Positions 1 through 8,445 of a stretch of DNA of 64,000 nucleotides are shown one piece after another. The position numbers were made by a program, and so were the translations under genes. Origin of the DNA: Syntrophotalea acetylenica. Lineage in GTDB: Bacteria > Desulfobacterota > Desulfuromonadia > Desulfuromonadales > Syntrophotaleaceae. The number at the start of each line of letters is the position of its first letter. Position 1 is the first letter of the stretch. The notes under the pieces were generated by a model. The model was not told where the DNA came from. It was given only the letters and a program-made list of their open reading frames with translations, and searched no databases. The DNA lies in assembly GCF_001888165.1 (NCBI RefSeq), contig NZ_CP015455.1:2660001-2724000 (forward strand), given 5' to 3'.

Positions 1-1
1 G

Positions 2-445
2 CGGCTAAAGGTAATTCGTCCTATCTACGAGTCCCTCAAGGTGGCCGAAGTGGCAGCGGACTACCTGGACAACATGGCCCTCTCCTCTTCGGCTCAAATC
101 GCTGAATTGTTCGGATTCCTTTCCCGGGAGACCAAGGAGCATTTCCTGGCTCTCCACCTCAACAGCAAGAACCGCCTGATCTGCCTGGAAATAGTCTCCA
201 TCGGTAGCCTGAGTGCCGCCATGGTCCACCCTAGAGAAGTTTTCAAGTCTGCCCTGCTTTCCTCGGCTGCCGCCCTGATTTTCCTGCACAACCACCCTTC
301 CGGAGACCCGAGCCCAAGCAGCGAAGATCTGGAGATCACCAAAAGACTGCAGCAGGCCGGTGAGTTGCTCGGCATCCGCGTACTCGATCACTTAGTCCTC
401 GGTGGCTCCGACTTCCATTCCTTCGCCGACCGGGGGCAGATGTAA
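2..445 (+). CDS. RadC-like JAB/MPN-domain protein (5' end outside window)
   Basis: The reading frame is open from the first bases of the window and ends at a TAA, so only the C-terminal 147 residues are seen; a GTG at 41 is internal, because the upstream residues also fit the family. The visible part carries the RadC JAMM-like signature HNHPSGDPSPSSED, with the two histidines and an aspartate that bind zinc in JAB-fold enzymes. RadC-like proteins of this short form are frequent cargo of genomic islands and integrative elements; their biochemical role is unsettled and a repair function is doubtful. It lies upstream of three small cargo genes on the same strand. Confidence 0.85.
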   Translation, partial: RLKVIRPIYESLKVAEVAADYLDNMALSSSAQIAELFGFLSRETKEHFLALHLNSKNRLICLEIVSIGSLSAAMVHPREVFKSALLSSAAALIFLHNHPSGDPSPSSEDLEITKRLQQAGELLGIRVLDHLVLGGSDFHSFADRGQM

Positions 446-486
446 TTCATCCCTCTCGAATACTATCAACGACACGGAGAAAATCT

Positions 487-897
487 ATGATCCGACTGAC
501 TTCGGCACGGCAAGCCCTCAACTTAAGAGGCACGATCCCAGAACTGGCTGTTCAACGCATGGTCCACTTCGAGGGCAAGGACGGTCGCTACAATCCAAAA
601 GTCCACGGATACATCATGGTGATTCAAGAAAGAGATGATATCTCAAAGATTCCGGAGGTTGGCCCCAGAGGACTTTTTGAGATCATTGACAGCGAGCGGG
701 GCAGCTTTGACTACGTAGAGGCATTCGATGAAAACGGTCGGACGATTTACGAGATAGTCATCCCTCTCGACAACGACCGGACTCTGGCGCTCATCCTCCC
801 TGACGGTCCCTGGCTCGACCAACGCCTTAGGAGTGTACTTGAGTCGGAGACCAATAGGCGCTTCCTGCCGCTTCCGAAAGGAGAACTGTCGTGCTGA
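487..897 (+). CDS. Hypothetical island protein, 136 aa
   Basis: I do not recognise the family. The protein is soluble, acidic and mixed alpha/beta in appearance, with no membrane segment, signal peptide or cysteine cluster. A GGAG lies shortly upstream of the ATG. The stop overlaps the GTG start of the next gene by 7 nt, so the two are probably co-translated. It sits 41 nt after the RadC-like gene on the same strand, in the cargo zone next to an integrase. Confidence 0.6.
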   Translation: MIRLTSARQALNLRGTIPELAVQRMVHFEGKDGRYNPKVHGYIMVIQERDDISKIPEVGPRGLFEIIDSERGSFDYVEAFDENGRTIYEIVIPLDNDRTLALILPDGPWLDQRLRSVLESETNRRFLPLPKGELSC

Positions 898-1286
898 TCA
901 TTGCCAGCGTTAAAGACTTGACCGAACTGCGCCAGTCGAAGCGGCTTCATCCTGAGCTACTCGACTATATGGAGCCGACCCTGCGAACTCTGGAAGAGGA
1001 ATATCCTGATCGCGATCCAAGCCTTGACGGCGGTCGATTCATCGTCCACCAGTGTTTCGATGATCTTTTCAACCCATCGCACGGCCTCTTTTACACCATC
1101 CCCGGGGAGTCGTATCGCCTGCCGATAGCCGAACAGGTGGAGCAAATCGTCACTGAGACAGGCGAATACTTCGCAGTTTTCGTTGCTGTGGATGATGACA
1201 CTGGAGATACCCACCTGTTACCCCACCTCCCCTGGGTCCCCGGCCACGTGCTGGACTGGCTGCGTAAATACACTGACATTCAGTAA
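891..1286 (+). CDS. Hypothetical island protein, 131 aa
   Basis: Begins at a GTG with a strong AAAGGAG 7 nt upstream, inside the end of the preceding gene. The protein is acidic and soluble, rich in D/E and L, and not assignable by eye to a family. It ends in a hydrophobic/aromatic stretch (LPWVPGHVLDWLRKY). Overlap with the upstream gene suggests a two-gene unit that may encode partners. Confidence 0.6.
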   Translation: MLIIASVKDLTELRQSKRLHPELLDYMEPTLRTLEEEYPDRDPSLDGGRFIVHQCFDDLFNPSHGLFYTIPGESYRLPIAEQVEQIVTETGEYFAVFVAVDDDTGDTHLLPHLPWVPGHVLDWLRKYTDIQ

Positions 1287-1484
1287 AAATCCAATCTCTC
1301 CCCTCCCTCATCTCCAAACAATCATCCGATTACCGCCTGGTTTTAGCAGGCCATTGCGATGCTTCGCCTAGGCATTCCAGACCACATCATCCTTGGAGTC
1401 GGCTTCATTGCCATTGCCAGTCAGGGCCTGATTTGAGGGTGGAGGGCCTTAGTCCATCATTGATACCCATCAAGGAGATACTTC

Positions 1485-1886
1485 ATGAACCTCGATGCTC
1501 AATCGTTTCCTCTTCCCATCGATCGCAAACTTGAAATGATCCTGAAGACAGAGCTGGCCAAGGTGGAGTTGCCCGTCAACCAGGGATTAACTATCTCCTT
1601 CCGAGACAGAACCTACGACGTGATCCGGGGCGGCTACCACCCCGTAGAAATCGCTCTGAGCAGCACGGGGCGAGTCCTATACATCACAGACTTCGTCCTG
1701 GTCGGCCAACCGCCCTACGTTGAGCTTGTAAAAGAGCTCGATTTCGATGCCTGTCTGGGGCTGTTCCAGCAAGGCGGCGTGGACTACCCCCTAGAAATGG
1801 GCGCCGACTTGTTCGCCCTCTGGCAACGCAACTTCTGCATCTACTACCGCATGAGCGTCTATGAGGTGAAAATTCGCCCCCTGTGA
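1485..1886 (+). CDS. DUF2787-like protein, 133 aa
   Basis: The pattern FRDRTYDVIRGGYHPVEI followed by LYITDFVLVG, ELVKELDFD and WQRNFCIYY matches my recollection of the DUF2787 family, a single-domain family of unknown function found mainly in gammaproteobacterial accessory regions. AAGGAGA stands 7 nt before the ATG. It has its own 200-nt upstream gap and probably its own promoter. Family membership is from motif memory, not from a search; the function is unknown. Confidence 0.6.
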   Translation: MNLDAQSFPLPIDRKLEMILKTELAKVELPVNQGLTISFRDRTYDVIRGGYHPVEIALSSTGRVLYITDFVLVGQPPYVELVKELDFDACLGLFQQGGVDYPLEMGADLFALWQRNFCIYYRMSVYEVKIRPL

Positions 1887-2116
1887 TGAGTCCGGAAAGA
1901 CCGGGATGACCGGGAAACTTTTTCGCCCCGGCCTCCCGGAGATGACGAGTCACCCCCCAAAGCACCCCTGTGGACCGGAAGGGGACCGGAGTTTTGCGGA
2001 AAAAGCGAACAATATATTGTGGGCTCTTGTGCTCATTCGATAGCACACCGGATTCCTAAGACTCGGAACAGGAAAAAGGTCAACCGGAACCGCCAAAAAG
2101 AAGAGAGGAAAACGAA

Positions 2117-3313
2117 ATGAGAAACTACTCCCGCCCAAAATCAAATCGCTTCACCTTCAACCAACGGGCGCTCGATGCGCTTCCGCCCCACGATCCGGAC
2201 AGCCCGAGCCGGGAGACGGAGTACACGGACCAGTCCTGTGTGGGCCTTCAACTCCGGGTCTCGAAGAACGGCCGGAAATTCTTCCAGCACCGCTACCGCT
2301 ACCTTGGCCGCAAGCGTTGCCTGTCGTTGGGAGAGTACCCGCACGTCTCCATCCAGGATGCCCGTACTAGGGTGGGAGAACAGCGCGCGGCACTGGCACG
2401 GGACATCGACCCTGCCGATGAGCGGGAACAGAGGCGGAGTGAGCCGACCCTGGCAGAATACGGCCGCGACCACTACATGCCCCATGCAAAGCAGCACAAG
2501 AAGACCTGGCAGGAGGACGAGTGGAAGATCGAGCGCCGGCTCATCCCAATTTTGGGACATCTTCGTCTATCGAGCGTCACAACACGAGACGTGGCAGCCT
2601 TCCACAGTGCCGAGAAGTCCCGCTCTTCGGCCGTTACAGCAAACCACCACCTGACCCTGATCAAGCGAATGTTCAACTTGGCTGTCAAGTGGGGATTTCT
2701 CGAACGCAGCCCGGCGGCCGGTGTCGAGAAATTCAAGGCCCCGCCCCACCGCGAGCGATACCTGACAAAGGAGGAGCTCCCGCGCTTCCTCAAGGCCCTG
2801 GAGGACCTCCGGGATCGGGAGGCCGCCGCTGCCCTGTCTCTAGCCCTCTACACTGGTTGCCGGCGGAACGAAGTGATGTCGCTGCGTTGGGATCAGGTAC
2901 TATTGGACGAGGGGCGGCTCTACCTGCCGATTACCAAGAACAACCGGAGTCGGTCGGTGCTGCTAAATCCCCGGGCAATAAAGGTGCTGGAGGAATTGCA
3001 GGATTGCGGAAAAGAAGATGAGTACGTATTCCCCTCCCGGAGTGGGACCAAGCTTCCCTACCGTCGGGACATGCGCAAAACCTTTGCCAACGTGTGCAAG
3101 GCCGCTGGCATCACAGGGCTGAGAATCCACGACCTTCGCCACAGCTTCGCCACCCTGGCCATCCAGGGAGGTGCCAGCCTGTACGACGTGCAGAAGCTGC
3201 TGGGACACCAGGACATCGCCATGACCCAGCGCTACGCCCACATGGTCGACGAGAGCCAGCGGCGCGCTACCGACAACATGGCCCAGGTAATCGACAATAT
3301 GGTGGCAGGATAG
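2117..3313 (+). CDS. Tyrosine-type site-specific integrase (P4-like, arm-binding N-terminus)
   Basis: 398 aa, typical for island integrases. Residues 10-105 form the arm-type DNA-binding domain (GLQLRVSKNGRKFFQHRYRY, LSLGEYPHVSIQDAR), 110-200 the core-binding SAM-like domain and 215-390 the catalytic domain. The catalytic set is complete: R249 in TGCRRNEV, K274, H338 and R341 in HDLRH, H364 in LLGH and nucleophile Y373 in QRYAHM. The start is set by GAGAGGAAAACGA before the ATG. It is the only integrase in the island part of the window and stands 0.4 kb from the end of the defence operon. Whether it acts on the tRNA-Pro site at 23.26 kb or on another site cannot be told from this window. Confidence 0.95.
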   Translation: MRNYSRPKSNRFTFNQRALDALPPHDPDSPSRETEYTDQSCVGLQLRVSKNGRKFFQHRYRYLGRKRCLSLGEYPHVSIQDARTRVGEQRAALARDIDPADEREQRRSEPTLAEYGRDHYMPHAKQHKKTWQEDEWKIERRLIPILGHLRLSSVTTRDVAAFHSAEKSRSSAVTANHHLTLIKRMFNLAVKWGFLERSPAAGVEKFKAPPHRERYLTKEELPRFLKALEDLRDREAAAALSLALYTGCRRNEVMSLRWDQVLLDEGRLYLPITKNNRSRSVLLNPRAIKVLEELQDCGKEDEYVFPSRSGTKLPYRRDMRKTFANVCKAAGITGLRIHDLRHSFATLAIQGGASLYDVQKLLGHQDIAMTQRYAHMVDESQRRATDNMAQVIDNMVAG

Positions 3314-3729
3314 AAATGAACCCCGGAGCCCCAAGTGGGCTCCGGGAATGTTTCGACGTGTCGAATTCCGATCAAGATTGTGGACCTGGTTGTTTCGTGA
3401 CTTTCCTAGGAAACAACCCTCTCGGCCACAACGGCAGGAATCAGGGAAAGAAACCCTCTTCTTTCCTCTCTTTTTTTCTACAGAAAAAGAATGTTTTGCG
3501 GATTTTGTGGCCGCGACCCCTAACACCCTAAGATCAGATATTTTTCTGCGGCCACAATGCGGATCGAAATCTTACCTGAGGCGGCACTCACTGCCCTGGC
3601 ACTGTCGGCCAGTCAAGCTCATCCAACTCAACCTGAGGCACCCTCCACCCAGAGTCAACTATACGAAATTGATCGCCCATAATTCCCCTAACGCATAGCC
3701 CTCACATCGCATCGCCTAGCCTATGCCCG
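3314..3729. other. Gene-free 416-bp spacer between integrase and defence operon
   Basis: No credible coding region on either strand; short open frames here lack ribosome sites and protein-like composition. It holds the hairpin after the integrase and a 10-bp inverted repeat, TTGTGGCCGC at 3505-3514 and GCGGCCACAA at 3548-3557, separated by 33 nt. A pyrimidine-rich stretch lies around 3460-3480. The convergent genes end here, so one would expect terminators; recombination sites are also possible. Confidence 0.6.
3322..3346 (+). terminator. Hairpin after the integrase gene
   Basis: Perfect 10-bp inverted repeat CCCGGAGCCC/GGGCTCCGGG with a 5-nt loop, starting 9 nt after the integrase stop. There is only a weak T-rich tail, so termination may be inefficient or the stem may be bifunctional. 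Confidence 0.55.
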
Positions 3730-4836
3730 CTAGAATCCCTGCGGAACCAATCCCAGACTATTGATCGTTTCGTTCACCATTTCCAAGGCATCGTGAGTTT
3801 CTAATACCTTTTCATAGTCCCAGCATTTTAGCTTTGCCCCGAGATTGGGCACTTCTTTGGCGTGCTTGCGAATTTTCTCAAGTTGGGTGCTGTCAGATAC
3901 GGCAACGACCCCCTGAACGGCCGGGTTATTGAGGGCTTTGAGTAGGTTCACGATGAGGCTGTCGATACTCCCTTTGGTCTGCACTTCGAATACGTAGATG
4001 ACCCGCCCCATGTTGCCAATAGTCGCTTCCCAGATGGTGTCAACATGCGAGCCATCGGCAACTTTGATTTCCGTCTTACTCTTGAATCCCAGCCATTCTC
4101 CGATGGTGGCCAGTTTGTCGCGGATCTCGTTGTGGATGAATGTCGACGTCTCTTTGTCGACAATCGCAGGTGGCGGCTCACTCTTTTGTGTCGCGGCCTT
4201 TTCGTGAATCTTGCTCAGGTTGTCGACCACCTGCAGCTCATCCCAGATCAGGTAGTCCACGGTAAGAAGATTGACTTCGGGCATGCCAGAGTCTTTCAAG
4301 ATATCAGCAATCTTTTTCGCCTGCTCCGAAAGCTCCACGTACTTTTTCCCAGCCATCTGATAGTTGTAGCGAGGAAGGTCTTTGATTCCGAGATAGTCAA
4401 ATCCAACGTACGCCCGTCGGTTCCAGAGCATGCATTGATCGGGGTGGGCATGACAAAGAATTTCGCTCATCATCGCGGGGCCGAATCCCTTGACGCTTTT
4501 CTTGAAAGTGTCCCACCTTTTGGACAGAGGGGCGTCACCCCACACCAGATCCGCCAACTCCTTCCGCAACGCATCGAAGCCATTATCCAATATCATTTTA
4601 TCCACGACATATTTCTTGTTACCCCAGATGAGCATGGCCCAAAGCTTTGCCATATACTGCAAGAAATCTTCCTCCGACATTGAAAGAATGCGTTCCCGGG
4701 TCCATCCTTGGTAATAGGCGCAACGCTCCTTGCGCTCAACCAATGCTTCGGTTGCCTGTTCTGGATTTTTGGAGAGTTCCTGTTTGTAGCTGTCGATGTG
4801 TTGTTTCAGAAGCGTGATGTTCAAGAGTCCCTCCAT
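3730..4836 (-). CDS. Putative HhH plus PD-(D/E)XK nuclease-like protein at the end of the defence operon
   Basis: 368 aa, family not recognised. Residues 115-150 (VKGFGPAMMSEILCHAHPDQ) resemble a helix-hairpin-helix/DNA-glycosylase-like element. Residues 235-330 have the shape of a PD-(D/E)XK core: a helix, then VDTIWE with D266, a beta strand RVIYVFEVQTKG with E284 and Q286, then a helix LIVNLLKA. Q replaces the usual lysine (E-x-Q), which is known in some nuclease-fold families. It is the last of six leftward genes and lies 48 nt after the HsdR-N-like gene. A DNA-directed nuclease or DNA-sensing role is inferred from fold hints and context. Confidence 0.6.
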   Translation of the reverse strand: MEGLLNITLLKQHIDSYKQELSKNPEQATEALVERKERCAYYQGWTRERILSMSEEDFLQYMAKLWAMLIWGNKKYVVDKMILDNGFDALRKELADLVWGDAPLSKRWDTFKKSVKGFGPAMMSEILCHAHPDQCMLWNRRAYVGFDYLGIKDLPRYNYQMAGKKYVELSEQAKKIADILKDSGMPEVNLLTVDYLIWDELQVVDNLSKIHEKAATQKSEPPPAIVDKETSTFIHNEIRDKLATIGEWLGFKSKTEIKVADGSHVDTIWEATIGNMGRVIYVFEVQTKGSIDSLIVNLLKALNNPAVQGVVAVSDSTQLEKIRKHAKEVPNLGAKLKCWDYEKVLETHDALEMVNETINSLGLVPQGF

Positions 4837-4884
4837 TTCAAACCAAACTTGACGAATTTCTTATTGAGATCCAGAGAAAAAGCG

Positions 4885-6057
4885 CTATCTCCCCGTTCTG
4901 TCATCTTCCTTCTTAAATTCTTCCCAGGCCGGCAAACAGAAATGTCGCAGGTAGGTACCACTCTCCTCAAGAACCGGGTCTGGAAAGCTGACCTTGAGGT
5001 GAATCTGAAATATAAACCCAACCAGCTCCTGAAATTCTCTGGTCAGAACTGCTGGGACATCCAGAAAGTTTTCTTTTTTCTTTGTCAGATGAATTTGGTT
5101 GAAGAGGTATTGCAATAGTGTTGCGATGAAGCGTAAATGGAGGGCCTCAGCCCCCTTCAGGCCACGAGTATTTTCAACCATCCTCTCGAACTTCATCTTG
5201 GAGATAAGGGTTAGATGTCGAAGATCGTCATCACTGAGAAATTCCTCCTTGTACCCCTGGTTAAGTCGTCTTTCGAAAAAGGCCGAAAAGCTCTTACACG
5301 CCGCAACCATTTTTTCGTGTAGATATCCCTGGTGATCCCCTCTGGCACAAATCACCCTAAGCAAGTTATCAGTACCAAAACACAGGTCTTTGTCGAGACA
5401 ATTCAAGGGATAAGGAGTTCCATTGAACAACACCTGCAAGCAAGAAAAGTAGGCCCGAGCAGATGTCGCTGGCACGGTCTGGTTGAGCCAATAGAAAGCG
5501 GGCTTGAAGTCATTGATGGAACGAATCAGCTCATCTAGCTCAACCAGGTAATTGTCATCGATCCTCGATGGCAAATCGGGAATCTCAACCCACTCTTCAC
5601 CCATCTTTCTCCGGACTTCCCACACGTCTCCATTGGTATAGACCGCGTATCTGGCCTTCATCGTGTTGGCGTCGGCGTAGCTGAGCGCTTGCTGCATTCC
5701 CCTGTCTTTGTGCTTGTCTTCCCACTTTTTGCATTCAATGACCACGTACGGCGCGCTCTCGCGAAGGATTACGATATCAGCACGGTGGTAGCGGGTGCCG
5801 ACCTTCACCTGACGCTCGACCTCCAAGTTGTTGATGCAGATCCCGTAGGTCGACAAAAGCTCAAATAATGCCCACTGCCGGACCTTTTCCTCGGGGGTTT
5901 CGTCTGTTTTCCCAAACAGGTAGGCCTGGGAATTTATTTCGTAAAAGGGCTTCGGTGGCATGTAATGAAATTTCCCCTGAAAATGAGATGTCCTAAGATT
6001 AAATGCCTGCCGATGTATGATCGTACCAGATTGAAGATTTTGTGAATTAGGTGCCAT
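4885..6057 (-). CDS. Type I restriction R-subunit N-terminal (HSDR_N_2-like) nuclease-domain protein
   Basis: 390 aa. Residues 45-150 show the HsdR N-terminal nuclease pattern: TPEEKVRQ, RADIVIL with D94, VVIECKKW with E108 and K110, and QQALSYA. No helicase motifs follow; the remaining 240 residues are largely helical and unknown to me. The ATG at 6057 is one nt after the stop of the HNH gene, without a clear ribosome site, suggesting translational coupling; an internal ATG at 5961 with AGGGGA upstream is an alternative start. The nuclease domain standing alone in a defence operon suggests a cleavage role, but that is inference. Confidence 0.75.
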   Translation of the reverse strand: MAPNSQNLQSGTIIHRQAFNLRTSHFQGKFHYMPPKPFYEINSQAYLFGKTDETPEEKVRQWALFELLSTYGICINNLEVERQVKVGTRYHRADIVILRESAPYVVIECKKWEDKHKDRGMQQALSYADANTMKARYAVYTNGDVWEVRRKMGEEWVEIPDLPSRIDDNYLVELDELIRSINDFKPAFYWLNQTVPATSARAYFSCLQVLFNGTPYPLNCLDKDLCFGTDNLLRVICARGDHQGYLHEKMVAACKSFSAFFERRLNQGYKEEFLSDDDLRHLTLISKMKFERMVENTRGLKGAEALHLRFIATLLQYLFNQIHLTKKKENFLDVPAVLTREFQELVGFIFQIHLKVSFPDPVLEESGTYLRHFCLPAWEEFKKEDDRTGR

Positions 6058-6058
6058 G

Positions 6059-6868
6059 CTAGGCCGACTGTAACAAACCCACTAATCGTTGGTCACCGGC
6101 ACTTAGGACGCAGGCACGAGCAACAGATGAAAGCTCCTTCTTCTCATTCATCATTCCACGAACACGCTTAGCTGCCTGTTTGAAACGATCTTTTGCAATA
6201 ATATTGGTCTTGTCTTGTTGATAAAGAGCTAGCTCTTTTAGATATTCTTGTATCCCGGCCCAGCAATCAGCCCAAACAGCTTTGCGCTTGTCCATGAGTG
6301 GAGGAAAATCGAGGTTATATCTTATTACCGAATATTCGACCCGGGCCTTCTCCCATGGATCGTTAATGTGGGCAGCTGGTATTGCGCGGCCGACCATATT
6401 GAACGACAATAGTCCGGGATCGTCCTCATCAATTGGGTCAAGAAGCTGTGCATCTTCGTTACGGATATCACCAAGAGGAGCACATCGAGCGCAGCCTGGT
6501 CGCAAAGGGAAGAAGGTCCCCTTCTTTCTGTTCCCAGCATTTCCACAAATTCTGAAGTTCTGCCAGGCGAACGCCAGCCACCAGTATCCGTCATGCAAAG
6601 TTCCGTCTGCATCCTTCGCGGATTTTTTAGGACGAAAATGCTCGACATCCCAGTGGCTAAAACAGTCTTTTGCTTCTGAAAACCAACATTTTTGATGAGA
6701 TAAAGTCAACAGCCACTGTTTTAGCTCCCCCCAGACATGGTCGTTATCGTCAATAATCTTTTTACGTGCCGTATCATTTGCGGCAGAACGAAGTGAGGTA
6801 AGAAGAGCGTCTGCTTTCGCCATCCATGCTGGGTCAGGAGTTTGTTCAAGAAGAGGAATATACCTCAC
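6059..6868 (-). CDS. PtuB-like HNH endonuclease (Septu-type partner)
   Basis: 269 aa. Residues 62-130 hold a variant HNH module: CWFSEAK, DVEHFRPKK with the catalytic histidine, YWWLAFAWQNF and GNAGNRKKGTFFPL. This layout (EHxRPK ... W-N ... N-x-K-G-x-FP) is that of PtuB, the nuclease of Septu and of retron Ec78-type systems. The usual zinc-binding CxxC pairs are incomplete (CWFS; one C in RICGN). It overlaps the ATPase gene by 4 nt (ATGA), the expected PtuA-PtuB arrangement. No reverse transcriptase lies nearby, so this is not a retron. The name rests on motif recognition and gene order. Confidence 0.8.
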   Translation of the reverse strand: MRYIPLLEQTPDPAWMAKADALLTSLRSAANDTARKKIIDDNDHVWGELKQWLLTLSHQKCWFSEAKDCFSHWDVEHFRPKKSAKDADGTLHDGYWWLAFAWQNFRICGNAGNRKKGTFFPLRPGCARCAPLGDIRNEDAQLLDPIDEDDPGLLSFNMVGRAIPAAHINDPWEKARVEYSVIRYNLDFPPLMDKRKAVWADCWAGIQEYLKELALYQQDKTNIIAKDRFKQAAKRVRGMMNEKKELSSVARACVLSAGDQRLVGLLQSA

Positions 6869-8445
6869 GCTTCTCCTCCTTTTATATCGCCTTGCTCCTC
6901 GGCCATGATTTCCTTCAGAATTTCATCAGCAAGTTCCGTTTGCTCAGCAATCTCCTCCTTTGAAAGAGCCACTTCCTTCTCAGGAAGTCTTCGTCTTGCC
7001 ATCGCATTCGCGAACAGCTCAAAATACGGATTTGGGTGTGTTCGAGAGACACCAAGATCATTTAGCTCCGTGGCCAATTGCATTAACTCCCTTTGTTCAG
7101 CTTCGGTCTTGTCCTTCTTTCCAAGTAGCAGATAGTGCCGATCTAAATTTCGAAGAATTTCTGGTGCCAGGGTTGACCGCAACCCATAAAGTTCTGATTT
7201 AAGAAGCCCCTCAACGCCAATGCCGAGAGGATCATAATCCGGCGCTGAGGCTAAAAGACGTTCATCCTCTTGCGAAAGAACACGCACTTGGTTTTTATGC
7301 AGGCTTCCGATCATTAAAGGATTGTGAGTTGCAACGATTAGCTGGCCATTCTCGGCGTGGATATTCTCCTGTAGGAGTTTGAGAAAATCGTAGGTCCATA
7401 CTGGGTTAAGATGGGTATCGGGCTCATCAAGCAGGTACAATACTTGGTCGTCTTGGGTGAAGAGCAAAAGGCCAAGCACCGTGAGTAGTTGCTGCTCTCC
7501 CTCACTTAGCTGCGCAAACCGAACTTTCGTGCCATTCTTTTTCCGCACAACTACCCGAACTTCATCCACAAGGTCACACAGATAAAGGCCTTCCAAGTTC
7601 GCGAAGAAGGACTTGACACTTTCGAACGGGGCCTTAAGTTCCTCCAGTTGTTCTTGGTTCTTTATAAATAGATAGATTCTTTCGGTCGGCTCCTTGTCAC
7701 GTGGGACTGGGCGTTCGACTTCTTCATTGCTCCTTATCGGAGCCAAAGCCGAATCCCAGAGCCGACGAAAAAACGGCAGAAACGCACCCGTAGCATTCCA
7801 GAGCCGGGGCTCAACGTCAACACCTGAACGGATGCTTTTACTGCCACCCCACCAGGGCCGTTTCAAGACGAAAAGGGCTGATTCGAAACCATCAATCTCC
7901 AAATAATCTGTAATTAACTTCTTAGCTTTTTCATTTTCGGAAAGGAAAAAAGCGAGTAATGCTAGCTGACTATATTCTTTACGACAGAAGAAAAACCGTC
8001 TTAGTGGCGCATCATCGTCAGCATTTTTGAGAAGTGCACGGTAGCGACGCCGTGTTGGAGGTTCAAACTGTTTTTCAAGGCGGCTACTCCAACCGGAATA
8101 ATAGCCAAAGACATGGAGAGGTAGATATTGATGGGCCTGATCTCGAAACTTGGCAACGGTTACATTCTTCCCATCAATCTTGATAGTGAGTCGACGAGTT
8201 GCCTTTTCGGGGTCGCATTCAACATGAATAGTCTTTTCGAAACAGGAATAGTCAAGTTCATAGGCGAAAGCGGTCGGTAGCCCTAGTTCAAGCTCGCGAA
8301 AGATTTCAACAATCGCCTCGATAAGATTTGATTTCCCGGTACCATTGCGACCCAGAAGGACCGTTGTGGATTGGTCCTCATCAAAGTCAATCTCAAAGGA
8401 TTTGAGATTATTGCGATCTGGTATACGCAGCCGATCAATTCTCAT
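6865..8445 (-). CDS. PtuA-like AAA/ABC-type ATPase (Septu-type)
   Basis: 526 aa SMC/OLD-like ATPase: Walker A GRNGTGKS at 32-39, an ABC-signature-like LSEGEQQ at 313-319, Walker B/D-loop LLDEPDTHLNP at 338-348 and H-loop THNP at 373-376, with a central insert of about 250 residues. This is the architecture of PtuA-type defence ATPases and of ATPases found next to type I restriction genes. The ATG overlaps the hsdS stop by 4 nt (ATGA) and its own stop overlaps the HNH gene by 4 nt, so hsdS, ATPase and HNH were made as one translational unit. The IS inside hsdS may have cut this gene off from the upstream promoter. Confidence 0.85.
   Translation of the reverse strand: MRIDRLRIPDRNNLKSFEIDFDEDQSTTVLLGRNGTGKSNLIEAIVEIFRELELGLPTAFAYELDYSCFEKTIHVECDPEKATRRLTIKIDGKNVTVAKFRDQAHQYLPLHVFGYYSGWSSRLEKQFEPPTRRRYRALLKNADDDAPLRRFFFCRKEYSQLALLAFFLSENEKAKKLITDYLEIDGFESALFVLKRPWWGGSKSIRSGVDVEPRLWNATGAFLPFFRRLWDSALAPIRSNEEVERPVPRDKEPTERIYLFIKNQEQLEELKAPFESVKSFFANLEGLYLCDLVDEVRVVVRKKNGTKVRFAQLSEGEQQLLTVLGLLLFTQDDQVLYLLDEPDTHLNPVWTYDFLKLLQENIHAENGQLIVATHNPLMIGSLHKNQVRVLSQEDERLLASAPDYDPLGIGVEGLLKSELYGLRSTLAPEILRNLDRHYLLLGKKDKTEAEQRELMQLATELNDLGVSRTHPNPYFELFANAMARRRLPEKEVALSKEEIAEQTELADEILKEIMAEEQGDIKGGEA

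Noticed and set aside
6059-8445. Retron reading of the PtuA/PtuB-like pair
   Set aside because: No reverse transcriptase gene and no msr/msd-like repeats lie beside it; the pair is embedded behind hsdS instead.
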